From positions 1 through 64,000 of the forward strand of contig JAHIND010000017.1 in NCBI GenBank assembly GCA_018896025.1: a DNA stretch of 64,000 nucleotides, written 5' to 3'. This document shows, piece by piece, positions 57,315 through 64,000 of the stretch. Position 1 is the stretch's first letter. The number at the start of each line of letters is the position of its first letter. Position numbers and translations under genes: made by a program. The notes beneath the pieces were generated by a model. It was given only the letters and a program-made list of their open reading frames with translations, was not told the DNA's origin and ran no database searches. The DNA comes from Pseudomonadota bacterium (GTDB taxonomy: Bacteria; Desulfobacterota; Desulfarculia; Desulfarculales; Desulfarculaceae).

Positions 57315-59669
57315 ATGAGCGGCAACTTTGAAGTGATCGGAAGCCGGGCTCCCCGCAAGGACGCCCCCAACAAGTCCACGGGCAAGGCCCGCTACATCGA
57401 GGACATCAAGTTCCCCGGCGAGCTGGCCGGGGCTCTGCTGCAAAGTCCCCAGGCCCACGCCAAGATCAAGCGCATCGACATTTCCAAGGCCCAGGCCCTG
57501 CCGGGCGTGGTGGCGGTTATCACCGCCCAGGACATACCGGATGTGAAGTACGGCGTGTCCCCGGCCCGCTACGACGAGACCCTTTTCGCCGTGGACCGGG
57601 TGCGCTATGTGGGAGACGAGATCGCCGCCGTGGCCGCCGAGGATTTGGCCACCGCGCTCAAGGCGGTGGAGCTCATCGAGGTGGAGTACGAGCCCCTACC
57701 GGTGCTGCTCACCGTGGAAGAGGCCACGGCCGAGGGCGCGCCCTGGCTGCACGATCAGTTCCCGGACAACGTCTGCGCCCAGGTGGAGCAGGAGTTCGGC
57801 GACGTGGAGGCGGCCTTTGCCCAGTGCGACCTGATCCAGGAAGGCAGCTTCTTTTCCAAGCGCCAGGACGGGGCATTCATCGAGCCAAACCAGTGCGTGG
57901 CCCTGATGGACTCCGACGGGGTGCTCAACCTGCACTCCTCCACCCAGGTGCCCCACTACGTGCAGCGCACCCTGGCCATGGTCACCGGCCTGAGTATGAG
58001 CCGGGTGCGCGTGGTCAAGCCCTACGTGGGCGGCGGCTTCGGTCCCAAGGCCTCGGCCACACCCATCGACCTGGCCGCTGGGTTCCTGGCCATGAAGACC
58101 GGACGCCCGGTGCGCATGGCCTACACCCGCGAGCAAGTGTTTCTCTTCAGCCGGGCCCGCCACGGCTTCACCCACCACATGAAGATCGGCGTCAAGAAGG
58201 ACGGCACCCTCATGGCCCTGGACCACCAGGCCACCCTGGACGGCGGGGCCTACTCCTCCTTCGGCATCGCCACGGTGTATTACGCCGGGTCGCTCTTGGG
58301 CGGGCCTTACAAGCTGCCCAACATGCGCTATCACGGCCTGCGCGTGTTCACCAACAAGCCCGCCTGCGGGGCCCAGCGGGGCCACGGCGGGGTGATCGCC
58401 CGGGCCCTGTTCGAGCAGCAGATGGACGTCATCGCCGAAAAGCTGGGCATGGACCCCATCGAGCTGCGCCTCAAGAACATGATGGAAACCGGCGACGTGA
58501 CCTGCAACGACCTGGCCATGAGCAGCCTGGGCATGCGCGAGTGCATCGAGGCGGTGAAAAACGGCTCGGGCTGGGACCAGAAGAAGGGCAAGCTGCCGCC
58601 GGGCAAGGGCATCGGCATGGCCTGCGGCTTTTTCGTCTCCGGTGCGGGCTATCCCATCTACCGCAGCGAAACCTATCACTGCACCATCATGATCAAGGCC
58701 GACGAAGACGGCGGGGGCATCGTAGTCTACACCGCCTCGGCCGAGATCGGCCAAGGCTCGGAAACCACCATGGCCATGATCGCCGCCGAGGCGGTGGGCA
58801 TTCCCTATGAGCAGGTGCGGGTCAAAAGCGGGGACACCGACTTCGGCATCGACCTGGGGGCCTACTCCTCGCGCACCACCTTGATGACCGGCCACGCCAC
58901 CAAGGAGGCGGGGGAAAACCTCAAGGCCATGATCCTGGAGACCCTGGCCCAAGAGTTGGGTATCGACCAGAGCCGCCTGGACATCAAGAACGGCCTGGTC
59001 AAGATAAGCGGCGAGCCGGTGGACTTCTCGGCCATCCGCACCGGCTACATCAAGGAGCACCGCGGCTGGCAAGACCAGCCCAGCGGCGAGGAGCTTACCT
59101 TCCGCGAGGCGGCCCGCCTGGCCTATCTGCGCCTGGGCACCCTGGTGGCCACTGGCAAGTACAAGCCTCCCGTGCTGGGCGGCAAGTACAAGGGCGCGGC
59201 GGTGGGCACCAGCCCGGCCTACGGCTGCTCGGCCCAGGTGGCCGAGGTCAGCGTGGACTTCGAGACCGGCCAGATCAAGGTGGAGCGCATCACCGACGCC
59301 CACGACTGTGGTCAGGCGGTGAACCTGACCAGCGTGGAGGCCCAGATGCAGGGCTCGGTGTCCATGGGCCTGGGCGAGGCCCTGTTCGAGGAAGTGAAGT
59401 TCGACGGCCAGGGACGCATCTTGAACCCCAGCCTGGGCGAGTATCACATCCCCACGGTGATGGACATGCCCGAGACCAAGTGCATCGTGGTGGAGTCGGG
59501 CGAGCCCAACGGCCCATTCGGGGCCAAGGAGGTGGGCGAGGGGGCCATCATGCCCACCATACCGGCCATCTTGAACGCGGTGCGCAACGCCACCGGCCTG
59601 GTGCTGGATGAAACCCCGCTCACCCCGGAGCGGGTCTACCTGGCCCTCAAAAAGCAAAAAGGGGCATGA
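57315..59669 (+). CDS. Molybdoenzyme large subunit (xanthine oxidase / Hcr-like family)
   Basis: A 784-residue molybdopterin-cytosine-dinucleotide-type catalytic subunit. The N-terminal a/b hammerhead (ARYIEDIKFPGELAGALL) is followed by Mo-cofactor segments VVKPYVGGGFGPKA, PACGAQRGHGG, ASAEIGQGSETTM and the catalytic Glu in GPFGAKEVGEGA. The CODH active-site Cys loop (AYRCSFR) is absent, ruling out CO oxidation. The QRGHG motif and the CoA ligase next door suggest a hydroxylase or reductase of an aromatic or heteroaromatic acid or its CoA ester. It overlaps the DUF2080-like gene by 4 bp. Confidence 0.92.
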   Translation: MSGNFEVIGSRAPRKDAPNKSTGKARYIEDIKFPGELAGALLQSPQAHAKIKRIDISKAQALPGVVAVITAQDIPDVKYGVSPARYDETLFAVDRVRYVGDEIAAVAAEDLATALKAVELIEVEYEPLPVLLTVEEATAEGAPWLHDQFPDNVCAQVEQEFGDVEAAFAQCDLIQEGSFFSKRQDGAFIEPNQCVALMDSDGVLNLHSSTQVPHYVQRTLAMVTGLSMSRVRVVKPYVGGGFGPKASATPIDLAAGFLAMKTGRPVRMAYTREQVFLFSRARHGFTHHMKIGVKKDGTLMALDHQATLDGGAYSSFGIATVYYAGSLLGGPYKLPNMRYHGLRVFTNKPACGAQRGHGGVIARALFEQQMDVIAEKLGMDPIELRLKNMMETGDVTCNDLAMSSLGMRECIEAVKNGSGWDQKKGKLPPGKGIGMACGFFVSGAGYPIYRSETYHCTIMIKADEDGGGIVVYTASAEIGQGSETTMAMIAAEAVGIPYEQVRVKSGDTDFGIDLGAYSSRTTLMTGHATKEAGENLKAMILETLAQELGIDQSRLDIKNGLVKISGEPVDFSAIRTGYIKEHRGWQDQPSGEELTFREAARLAYLRLGTLVATGKYKPPVLGGKYKGAAVGTSPAYGCSAQVAEVSVDFETGQIKVERITDAHDCGQAVNLTSVEAQMQGSVSMGLGEALFEEVKFDGQGRILNPSLGEYHIPTVMDMPETKCIVVESGEPNGPFGAKEVGEGAIMPTIPAILNAVRNATGLVLDETPLTPERVYLALKKQKGA

Positions 59670-59869
59670 GCGCCCCTCCCTCCCCAGGCAAGCGCCCGGC
59701 GGACAACGCGCTGCCGGGCGCGAGCCTTTCTCCCGGCCGCGCCAAGTTCGAAGTCTACGGCGAAGAAATGATGGAAAAGACGGTGCACCAGACCGGCAAC
59801 ACCGGCCGGGTTTATTTACCCCAATCCTGGATCGGCAAGCGGGTAAAGATTATCCTGGTTAATAAGTGA
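59666..59869 (+). CDS. DUF2080-like small protein (copy 2)
   Basis: A 67-residue protein with a variable N-terminus and the conserved core AKFEVYGEEMMEKTVHQTGN, then TGRVYLPQSWIGKRVKII, matching copy 1 at 33245. Its ATG overlaps the large-subunit stop (ATGA), and the ThiS gene follows at once, so it is a true operon member, not a stray transposon piece. The pattern recalls small swapped-hairpin (AbrB-like) proteins. Function is unknown. Confidence 0.75.
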   Translation: MSAPPSPGKRPADNALPGASLSPGRAKFEVYGEEMMEKTVHQTGNTGRVYLPQSWIGKRVKIILVNK

Positions 59870-59892
59870 TCAACCGCTCAAGGGACGAGCCC

Positions 59893-60105
59893 ATGGCCCA
59901 AACGATCACCATAACCGTGGATGGCCTGGCCGAAGACGTGCCCCAGGGCCTGGGCCTGCCCCAGCTCATTCTCTTGCACCAGGCCCAGCACAAGGACCTG
60001 ATCGTAGAGATCAACGGCCGCTTCGTGCACCCCAAGACATACGACCAAGTGGAGCTTAAGGACGGCGACCGGGTGGAGCTGATCCACCCCGCTTTTGGGG
60101 GCTAG
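59893..60105 (+). CDS. ThiS/MoaD family sulfur-carrier protein
   Basis: A 70-residue ubiquitin-fold protein ending in HPAFGG; the C-terminal Gly-Gly is the site of adenylation and thiocarboxylation. The start is taken as ATG at 59893 (an in-frame GTG at 59866 overlaps the preceding gene). It is followed 2 bp later by a ThiF/MoeB-type enzyme, its likely activator. In this operon it may supply sulfur for the molybdopterin dithiolene or the Mo sulfido ligand. Confidence 0.88.
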   Translation: MAQTITITVDGLAEDVPQGLGLPQLILLHQAQHKDLIVEINGRFVHPKTYDQVELKDGDRVELIHPAFGG

Positions 60106-60107
60106 CC

Positions 60108-60845
60108 TTGATTTCGCGCTACACCATGCAGGAGCGCCTGGCCGGATGGGGGCCCGAAGGCCAGGCCCACCTGGCAGGCTCCACGGTGGTGGTGCTGGGC
60201 CTGGGCGGCCTGGGCGGCGCGGCGGCCATGCTTTTGGCCCGGGCCGGGGTGGGCCGCCTGCGCCTGGTGGACCCGGACCGGGTGGCCCTGGAGAACTTGC
60301 ACCGCCAGCTTCTTTACGATGAACCCGACGCGTCCCAGGCCGCGCCCAAGGCCCAAGCCGCCGCCCGGCACCTGGATGGGATCAACAGCGAGATAACTCT
60401 GGAGGCAATGGCCGAGGAGTTTCAGGCCGGCAACGGCCGGGAGCTGCTCCAGGGAGCCGACCTGGTGCTGGACTGCCTGGACCGTCCCCAGCCGCGCTTC
60501 GTGCTCAACGAGTTTTGCGTTGAGCTGGGCCTGCCCTGGGTGCACGCCGGAGTGGTGGCCGCCCAGGGTCAGGTTCTGGTGCTGCGCCCCGGCCTCACCC
60601 CCTGCCTGCGCTGCTGGTTCTCCAATCCAGGCGAACCCGCCCTCACCTCTGAGCGCGACGGCATCCTGGGCCCGGCCGCCGCGATCATGGCCTCGCTGCA
60701 AGCCAATGAGGCTCTCAAGCTGCTGCTGGGCCGGGACGATGCCCTGCTCACCGGCATGCTGGTGGTGCGCCTGTGGCCGCCCAGTTTCCGGGAGATCCGC
60801 TTCAGCCGGGGCGGCCAGGAGCCCTGCCCGGTGTGCGGCTACTGA
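60108..60845 (+). CDS. ThiF/MoeB/HesA family adenylyltransferase
   Basis: A 245-residue E1-like enzyme that adenylates the C-terminus of a ThiS/MoaD carrier. It has ATP motif VVLGLGGLGGAAAMLLARAG, the Arg finger in NLHRQLLYDE, the Asp in VLDCLDRP, and a four-Cys zinc site (CLRC ... CPVC). The position of the conserved Cys before the VLGP segment reads Ser (LTSERDGILGP). It starts with TTG at 60108, which keeps the conserved ISRY N-terminus. Confidence 0.9.
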   Translation: MISRYTMQERLAGWGPEGQAHLAGSTVVVLGLGGLGGAAAMLLARAGVGRLRLVDPDRVALENLHRQLLYDEPDASQAAPKAQAAARHLDGINSEITLEAMAEEFQAGNGRELLQGADLVLDCLDRPQPRFVLNEFCVELGLPWVHAGVVAAQGQVLVLRPGLTPCLRCWFSNPGEPALTSERDGILGPAAAIMASLQANEALKLLLGRDDALLTGMLVVRLWPPSFREIRFSRGGQEPCPVCGY

Positions 60846-61013
60846 TCTTCAGCCCTGACCAGGTCCATCACGGACCTTGCCCCCCTCCCCCTGAATAGCG
60901 TTATGATAGAGACTATCAAGAACTCAAGCACCACGCCCAAACGGCCTGCCCCGCCGGAGTGGCCGCGTGATGCCCTTAACCGCAACCCCAGACCCAAGCG
61001 CGGAGTGACCGTA

Positions 61014-61529
61014 ATGATCAACGAAAAAATGGAAGCCGCCATCAACGGCCAAATAAACGCCGAGATATATTCCTCCTACCTGTACATGTCCATGGCCACC
61101 TGGTTCGACGCCCAGTCCCTGCCGGGCATGGCCCACTGGATGCGGGTGCAGGCCCAGGAGGAATGGACCCATGCCATCAAGTTCTACACCTACGTCAACG
61201 AGCGCGGCGGCCGGGTGATCCTCAGCGCCATAGACGGCCCGGCCACCGAGTGGGACAGCCCCCTGGCCGTATTCCGGGCCGTGGCCGAGCATGAGGCCAA
61301 GGTGACCGGGCTCATCAATGGACTCATGGACCTGGCCCTGGATATCCGCGACCACGCCTCCAGCAGCTTCTTGCAGTGGTTCGTCAACGAGCAAGTGGAG
61401 GAAGAGGCCAGCGCCGCCGAGGCGGTGGGCCAGATGAAGCTGGCCCAGGACAACCCCAGCGCCTTGTTGATGCTGGACAAGGACCTGGCCACCCGCGTAT
61501 TCACCCCGCCGGTGTGGCTGGTGATCTAG
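61014..61529 (+). CDS. ftn: Ferritin
   Basis: A 171-residue non-haem bacterial ferritin. Helix A carries AEIYSSYLYMSMATWF, helix B the ferroxidase Glu/His in QAQEEWTHAIKFYTYV, and the C-terminal helices WFVNEQVEEEASAAEAV. It stores iron and detoxifies peroxide or oxygen. The start is ATG at 61014 after CGGAGTG; the frame is open upstream but over a non-coding leader. A weak TTGCCC-19-TATGAT pair (60877-60907) may be its promoter. The gap 60846-61013 has no other gene. Confidence 0.94.
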   Translation: MINEKMEAAINGQINAEIYSSYLYMSMATWFDAQSLPGMAHWMRVQAQEEWTHAIKFYTYVNERGGRVILSAIDGPATEWDSPLAVFRAVAEHEAKVTGLINGLMDLALDIRDHASSSFLQWFVNEQVEEEASAAEAVGQMKLAQDNPSALLMLDKDLATRVFTPPVWLVI

Positions 61530-61560
61530 TCCCCGAGCCATGGCCCGCCTGGAGCGAATA

Positions 61561-63051
61561 ATGCCCTTTTTGCGTCCCCTGACCTATGCCCTGGCCCTGG
61601 CGCTGCTTGGCGCCTGGCCCGCCCTGGCCGCGCCCCAAGCTCCGCTGAGCGAAGCCACCCAGGCCTGCCTGGACTGCCACAACGACGCCACGCCAGGCAT
61701 CGTGGCCGACTGGCAACGGGGCCGCATGTCCCAAAAGACCCCGGCCCAGGCCTTGAAGGAGCCCGAGGCCCAGCGACGGATGTCGGCCAAGCAGATACCC
61801 GCCGAGCTGATGAACGTGGCCGTGGGCTGCGCCGAGTGCCACACCGGCGATGCCAAGAAGCACGCCGACAGCTTCGAGCACGGCGGCTCCCAGGTGCACC
61901 CGGTGGTCACCCCGGCCGACTGCGCCCGCTGCCATCCCCAGGAGCGGGAGCAGTACGGCCACAACCTCATGGCCCACGCTCGGGCCAACCTGCTCCAGAA
62001 CCCCATCTACATGGACCTGGCCCAACAGACCAACGGGGTGCCCAAGGTGGCCGGCGGCAAGATCACCACGGAGGCGCCCAGCACTTTGGCCGAAGCCGAA
62101 TCGTGCCTTTACTGTCACGGCACTGAGATCAAGGTGACCGGCAGCGTGAAGCGCGACACCGGGGACTTTGGGGAGATGAGCTTCCCCAAGCTCAGCGGCT
62201 GGCCCAACCGGGGCGTGGGGCGCAAGAACCCCGACGGCACGGTGGGCTCCTGCACCGCCTGCCACACCCGCCACCAGTTCGCCATAGAGATGGCCCGCTC
62301 GCCCTATACCTGCTCCGAGTGCCACAAAGGCCCCGACGTGCCGGTGTACAAGGTCTATCAAGTGAGCAAGCACGGCAACATCTACTACGCCATGCACAAG
62401 CAGTGGGACATGGGCAAGGTGCCCTGGACCCCGGGCAAGGACTTCACCGCCCCCACCTGCGCGGCCTGCCACGTTAGTCTGCTGACCAACGCGGGCGGGG
62501 GCGTCATCGCCCAGCGCACCCACCAGATGACCGACCGCCTGTGGGTGCGCCTGTTGGGGCTCATCTACGCCCACCCCCAGCCCAAGAGCCCCGAGACCTG
62601 GAAGATCACCAATGCCGACGGCCAGAGCCTGGCCACCACCCTGGGCGGCAAGCCTGCATCAGAGTTCTTGATCGACGACAAGGAGCAGGCGGTGCGTCAG
62701 GCGCGCATGGCCAAGGTGTGCGGGGCCTGCCACGCCCAGGGCTGGGTGGAGGGACAGATGGCCCGCCTGGACCAGACCATCAAGGACTCCGACGCCATGG
62801 TTCTGGCCGCCACCCAGTTGATGATCGAGGCCTGGCAAAAGGGCCTGGCCCAGGGCCCGCCCAAGGGCAGCCCCTTTGACGAGTACGTGGAAAAGCTGTG
62901 GACCCAGCAATGGCTGTTCTACGCCAACTCCACCCGCTTCGCCTCGGCCATGATGGGCGCGGACCTGGGGGTGTTCGACAACGGCCGCTGGTACTTGAAC
63001 AAGACGGTGCGCCACATGCAGGACTGGATAAAGCTGCATCAGAAGCCGTAA
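61561..63051 (+). CDS. Octaheme c-type cytochrome, hydroxylamine oxidoreductase (HAO)-like
   Basis: An exported multiheme cytochrome of 496 residues with exactly eight CxxCH motifs, at Cys 36, 90, 121, 182, 231, 251, 300 and 387. A signal peptide (ALALALLGAWPALAA) leads it to the periplasm. The last heme is followed by a long helical C-terminus, as in HAO and the reductive epsilon-HAO. It may reduce nitrite or hydroxylamine, or act as an electron conduit; the HAO cross-linking Tyr could not be placed by eye. ATG at 61561 is preferred (GGAG 6 bp upstream) over ATG at 61540. It is 31 bp after ferritin. Confidence 0.88.
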   Translation: MPFLRPLTYALALALLGAWPALAAPQAPLSEATQACLDCHNDATPGIVADWQRGRMSQKTPAQALKEPEAQRRMSAKQIPAELMNVAVGCAECHTGDAKKHADSFEHGGSQVHPVVTPADCARCHPQEREQYGHNLMAHARANLLQNPIYMDLAQQTNGVPKVAGGKITTEAPSTLAEAESCLYCHGTEIKVTGSVKRDTGDFGEMSFPKLSGWPNRGVGRKNPDGTVGSCTACHTRHQFAIEMARSPYTCSECHKGPDVPVYKVYQVSKHGNIYYAMHKQWDMGKVPWTPGKDFTAPTCAACHVSLLTNAGGGVIAQRTHQMTDRLWVRLLGLIYAHPQPKSPETWKITNADGQSLATTLGGKPASEFLIDDKEQAVRQARMAKVCGACHAQGWVEGQMARLDQTIKDSDAMVLAATQLMIEAWQKGLAQGPPKGSPFDEYVEKLWTQQWLFYANSTRFASAMMGADLGVFDNGRWYLNKTVRHMQDWIKLHQKP

Positions 63052-63075
63052 GCATCAGGCCACGAAAACAACCGC

Positions 63076-63106
63076 GCCCCGCCAAACCGGCGGGGCTCTT
63101 TTTTTT
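63076..63106 (+). terminator. Rho-independent terminator after the octaheme cytochrome
   Basis: An 8-bp GC stem GCCCCGCC / GGCGGGGC with a 5-nt loop, then TCTTTTTTTT. Confidence 0.92.
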
Positions 63107-63218
63107 GCCGGAACGGCCAGCCCGATTATTTGTGTAAGGGTGGACGGCAGCAAAAAACGATTCAAATTTTATACGGTCCTTATGGAAAAAGCGCCAGCCC
63201 TATCTGGTTGCGTTTGTA

Positions 63219-63348
63219 CCCGGCACCGGCACCGCCAGCCGCCGGCAGGCAAGGCGACCGGCAAGCGAGGGCCGTAGGCGTAGCCAGGACTACGTTGAGG
63301 CCCGAACGCAGCCGGCAACGCGGCATGCCGGCGGCTGGCTGTGCCGGG
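63219..63348. repeat. 130-bp imperfect palindromic repeat element
   Basis: Outer arms CCCGGCAC ... GCCAGCCGCCGGC (left) and GCCGGCGGCTGGC ... GTGCCGGG (right) are complementary apart from a 6-bp insertion on the left. Inner arms pair less perfectly around GGCGTAG CCAGGA CTACG. The right end abuts the queE stop codon at 63349. This architecture fits a REP/MITE-like element. The flanking stretch 63107-63218 has no gene. Confidence 0.75.
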
Positions 63349-63993
63349 CTAAACTCCGCGCCGGACCTCGGGCCAAAGCTCCTTGTGCAGGGGAAGCTGA
63401 AAGCGCACCGGCAGGCGGTCTTCCAGTATCCACCCGGCCACCTCGCGGGGGGCGATGGCCCCGTGTACGCAGGAGAACAGCACCCTCGCCCGCTCGGCCA
63501 GGCGGTGGTTCTCCATCAGGCGGTGGGCGTAATCGTAATCGGCCCGGTCGGCCACCACGAACTTCACCTCATGGTGGGGCCTTAGCATATCCAGGTTGGG
63601 CCAGTGCATGCGCTCATGCATGCCCGAGGAGGGGCACTTGAGGTCCATGATCACGTACACTTCCTCGGGAACCGGGGCCAGGCTCACCGCCCCGCTGGTC
63701 TCCAAGAGCACGGAGTAGCCTGCCTGGAGAAACATCTCCATCATGCGGGGCGTGGCGTCCTGGGCCAGGGGTTCGCCGCCGGTAAGCTCCACCAGCTCCA
63801 CCCCCAGGCCCGCCACCTGCCCCAATATCTCCTCCAGGATCATCTCCCGCCCTTCGGTTTTGGCATAGGCGGTGTCGCACCAGGTGCATTCCAGGGGACA
63901 TCCGCTGGTGCGCACGAAAACGCAAGGCATCCCCACAAAGCTGCTCTCACCTTGCAGGCTGAGGAATATCTCGCAGACCTTGAGCTTGTACAT
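63349..63993 (-). CDS. queE: 7-carboxy-7-deazaguanine synthase QueE
   Basis: Radical SAM enzyme of queuosine precursor (preQ0) synthesis. The cluster Cys are in SGCPLECTWCDTAYA (C-x3-C-x2-C), SLQGESSFVG precedes it, and the SAM-binding ELTGGEPLAQ follows. Length is 214 residues and the gene is complete, starting at ATG 63993. Other queuosine genes would lie outside the window. Confidence 0.93.
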   Translation of the reverse strand: MYKLKVCEIFLSLQGESSFVGMPCVFVRTSGCPLECTWCDTAYAKTEGREMILEEILGQVAGLGVELVELTGGEPLAQDATPRMMEMFLQAGYSVLLETSGAVSLAPVPEEVYVIMDLKCPSSGMHERMHWPNLDMLRPHHEVKFVVADRADYDYAHRLMENHRLAERARVLFSCVHGAIAPREVAGWILEDRLPVRFQLPLHKELWPEVRRGV

Positions 63994-64000
63994 CCTTCCG

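Noticed and set aside
57696..59657. A 653-codon open frame on the minus strand
   Set aside because: Antisense to the Mo-enzyme large subunit; His/Gly-rich shadow with no domain.
57315..59669. CO dehydrogenase (CoxL) identity for the Mo large subunit
   Set aside because: The AYRCSFR active-site loop of form I CODH is absent; the motif here is GAQRGHGG.
55951..59669. Direct assignment as 4-hydroxybenzoyl-CoA reductase
   Set aside because: The FAD subunit has a single Cys and normal short length, so the extra [4Fe-4S] cluster of the Hcr beta subunit is missing.
59666..59869. Transposon remnant at the DUF2080-like gene
   Set aside because: No terminal repeats or transposase are seen, and the gene is start/stop-coupled with its neighbour.
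63219..63348. CRISPR repeat or tRNA-like structure
   Set aside because: A single dyad with no repeat-spacer periodicity and no cloverleaf or anticodon arm.

Overview
The window is a GC-rich, gene-dense bacterial chromosome segment with short intergenic gaps, many GTG and TTG starts and frequent ATGA or GTGA stop/start overlaps. Gene order and content point to a deltaproteobacterium (Desulfobacterota), possibly of the Desulfarculus type. The main clues are the yceD-rpmF-plsX ... fabG-acpP-fabF ... comEB-nrdR-ribD-ribE-ribBA order, a RACo-like corrinoid activator, an EtfA with a ferredoxin domain, TRAP transport, a multiheme cytochrome c and an aminotransferase-hom-apgM threonine cluster. The assignment is inferred from context; no rRNA or tRNA gene is present to test it.

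Layout. 1-12.4 kb (minus strand) is one long presumptive operon: yceD, rpmF, plsX, acyl-CoA dehydrogenase, etfB, ferredoxin-etfA, fabG, acpP, fabF, comEB, nrdR, ribD, a VOC protein, ribE, a GNAT protein and ribBA, which runs off the left edge. It is read from a good promoter at 12.58-12.60 kb, back to back with the greA promoter. 12.7-16.8 kb (plus) holds greA, an AmpG-like transporter and hflK-hflC. 16.8-25.8 kb (plus) is a housekeeping run: rplU, rpmA, obgE, proB, proA, nadD, rsfS, gpmI, a BepA-like M48/TPR protease and a DUF2059 protein. 25.8-31 kb carries an EF-G, a HhH-GPD glycosylase, an interspersed-repeat patch and a corrinoid-activator-like protein. 31-38 kb holds a small exported protein, a redox group (CoA-disulfide reductase-rhodanese, metallo-beta-lactamase, DUF2080-like, lipoamide dehydrogenase), DUF190-fluC and a GGDEF response regulator.

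38-51 kb (mostly plus) is central metabolism: aminotransferase-hom-apgM-thioesterase, pyruvate phosphate dikinase with a lysine-rich tail, a solitary KAS III, a DHH phosphoesterase, an OadA/PycB-type carboxyltransferase, an exported beta-carbonic anhydrase and a Crp/Fnr regulator. 51.2-60.8 kb is the most interesting accessory block. A TRAP transporter, a PaaK-like CoA ligase, a 61-aa coiled-coil protein, the three subunits of a xanthine-oxidase-family molybdoenzyme, a DUF2080-like protein, a ThiS/MoaD carrier and a ThiF/MoeB adenylyltransferase lie in one tightly coupled run. This reads as a module that imports a carboxylate, activates it to a CoA thioester and transforms it with a dedicated Mo enzyme. 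61-64 kb has ferritin, an octaheme HAO-family cytochrome, a large palindromic repeat and queE.

No CRISPR array, tRNA, rRNA, intact insertion sequence or prophage was seen.
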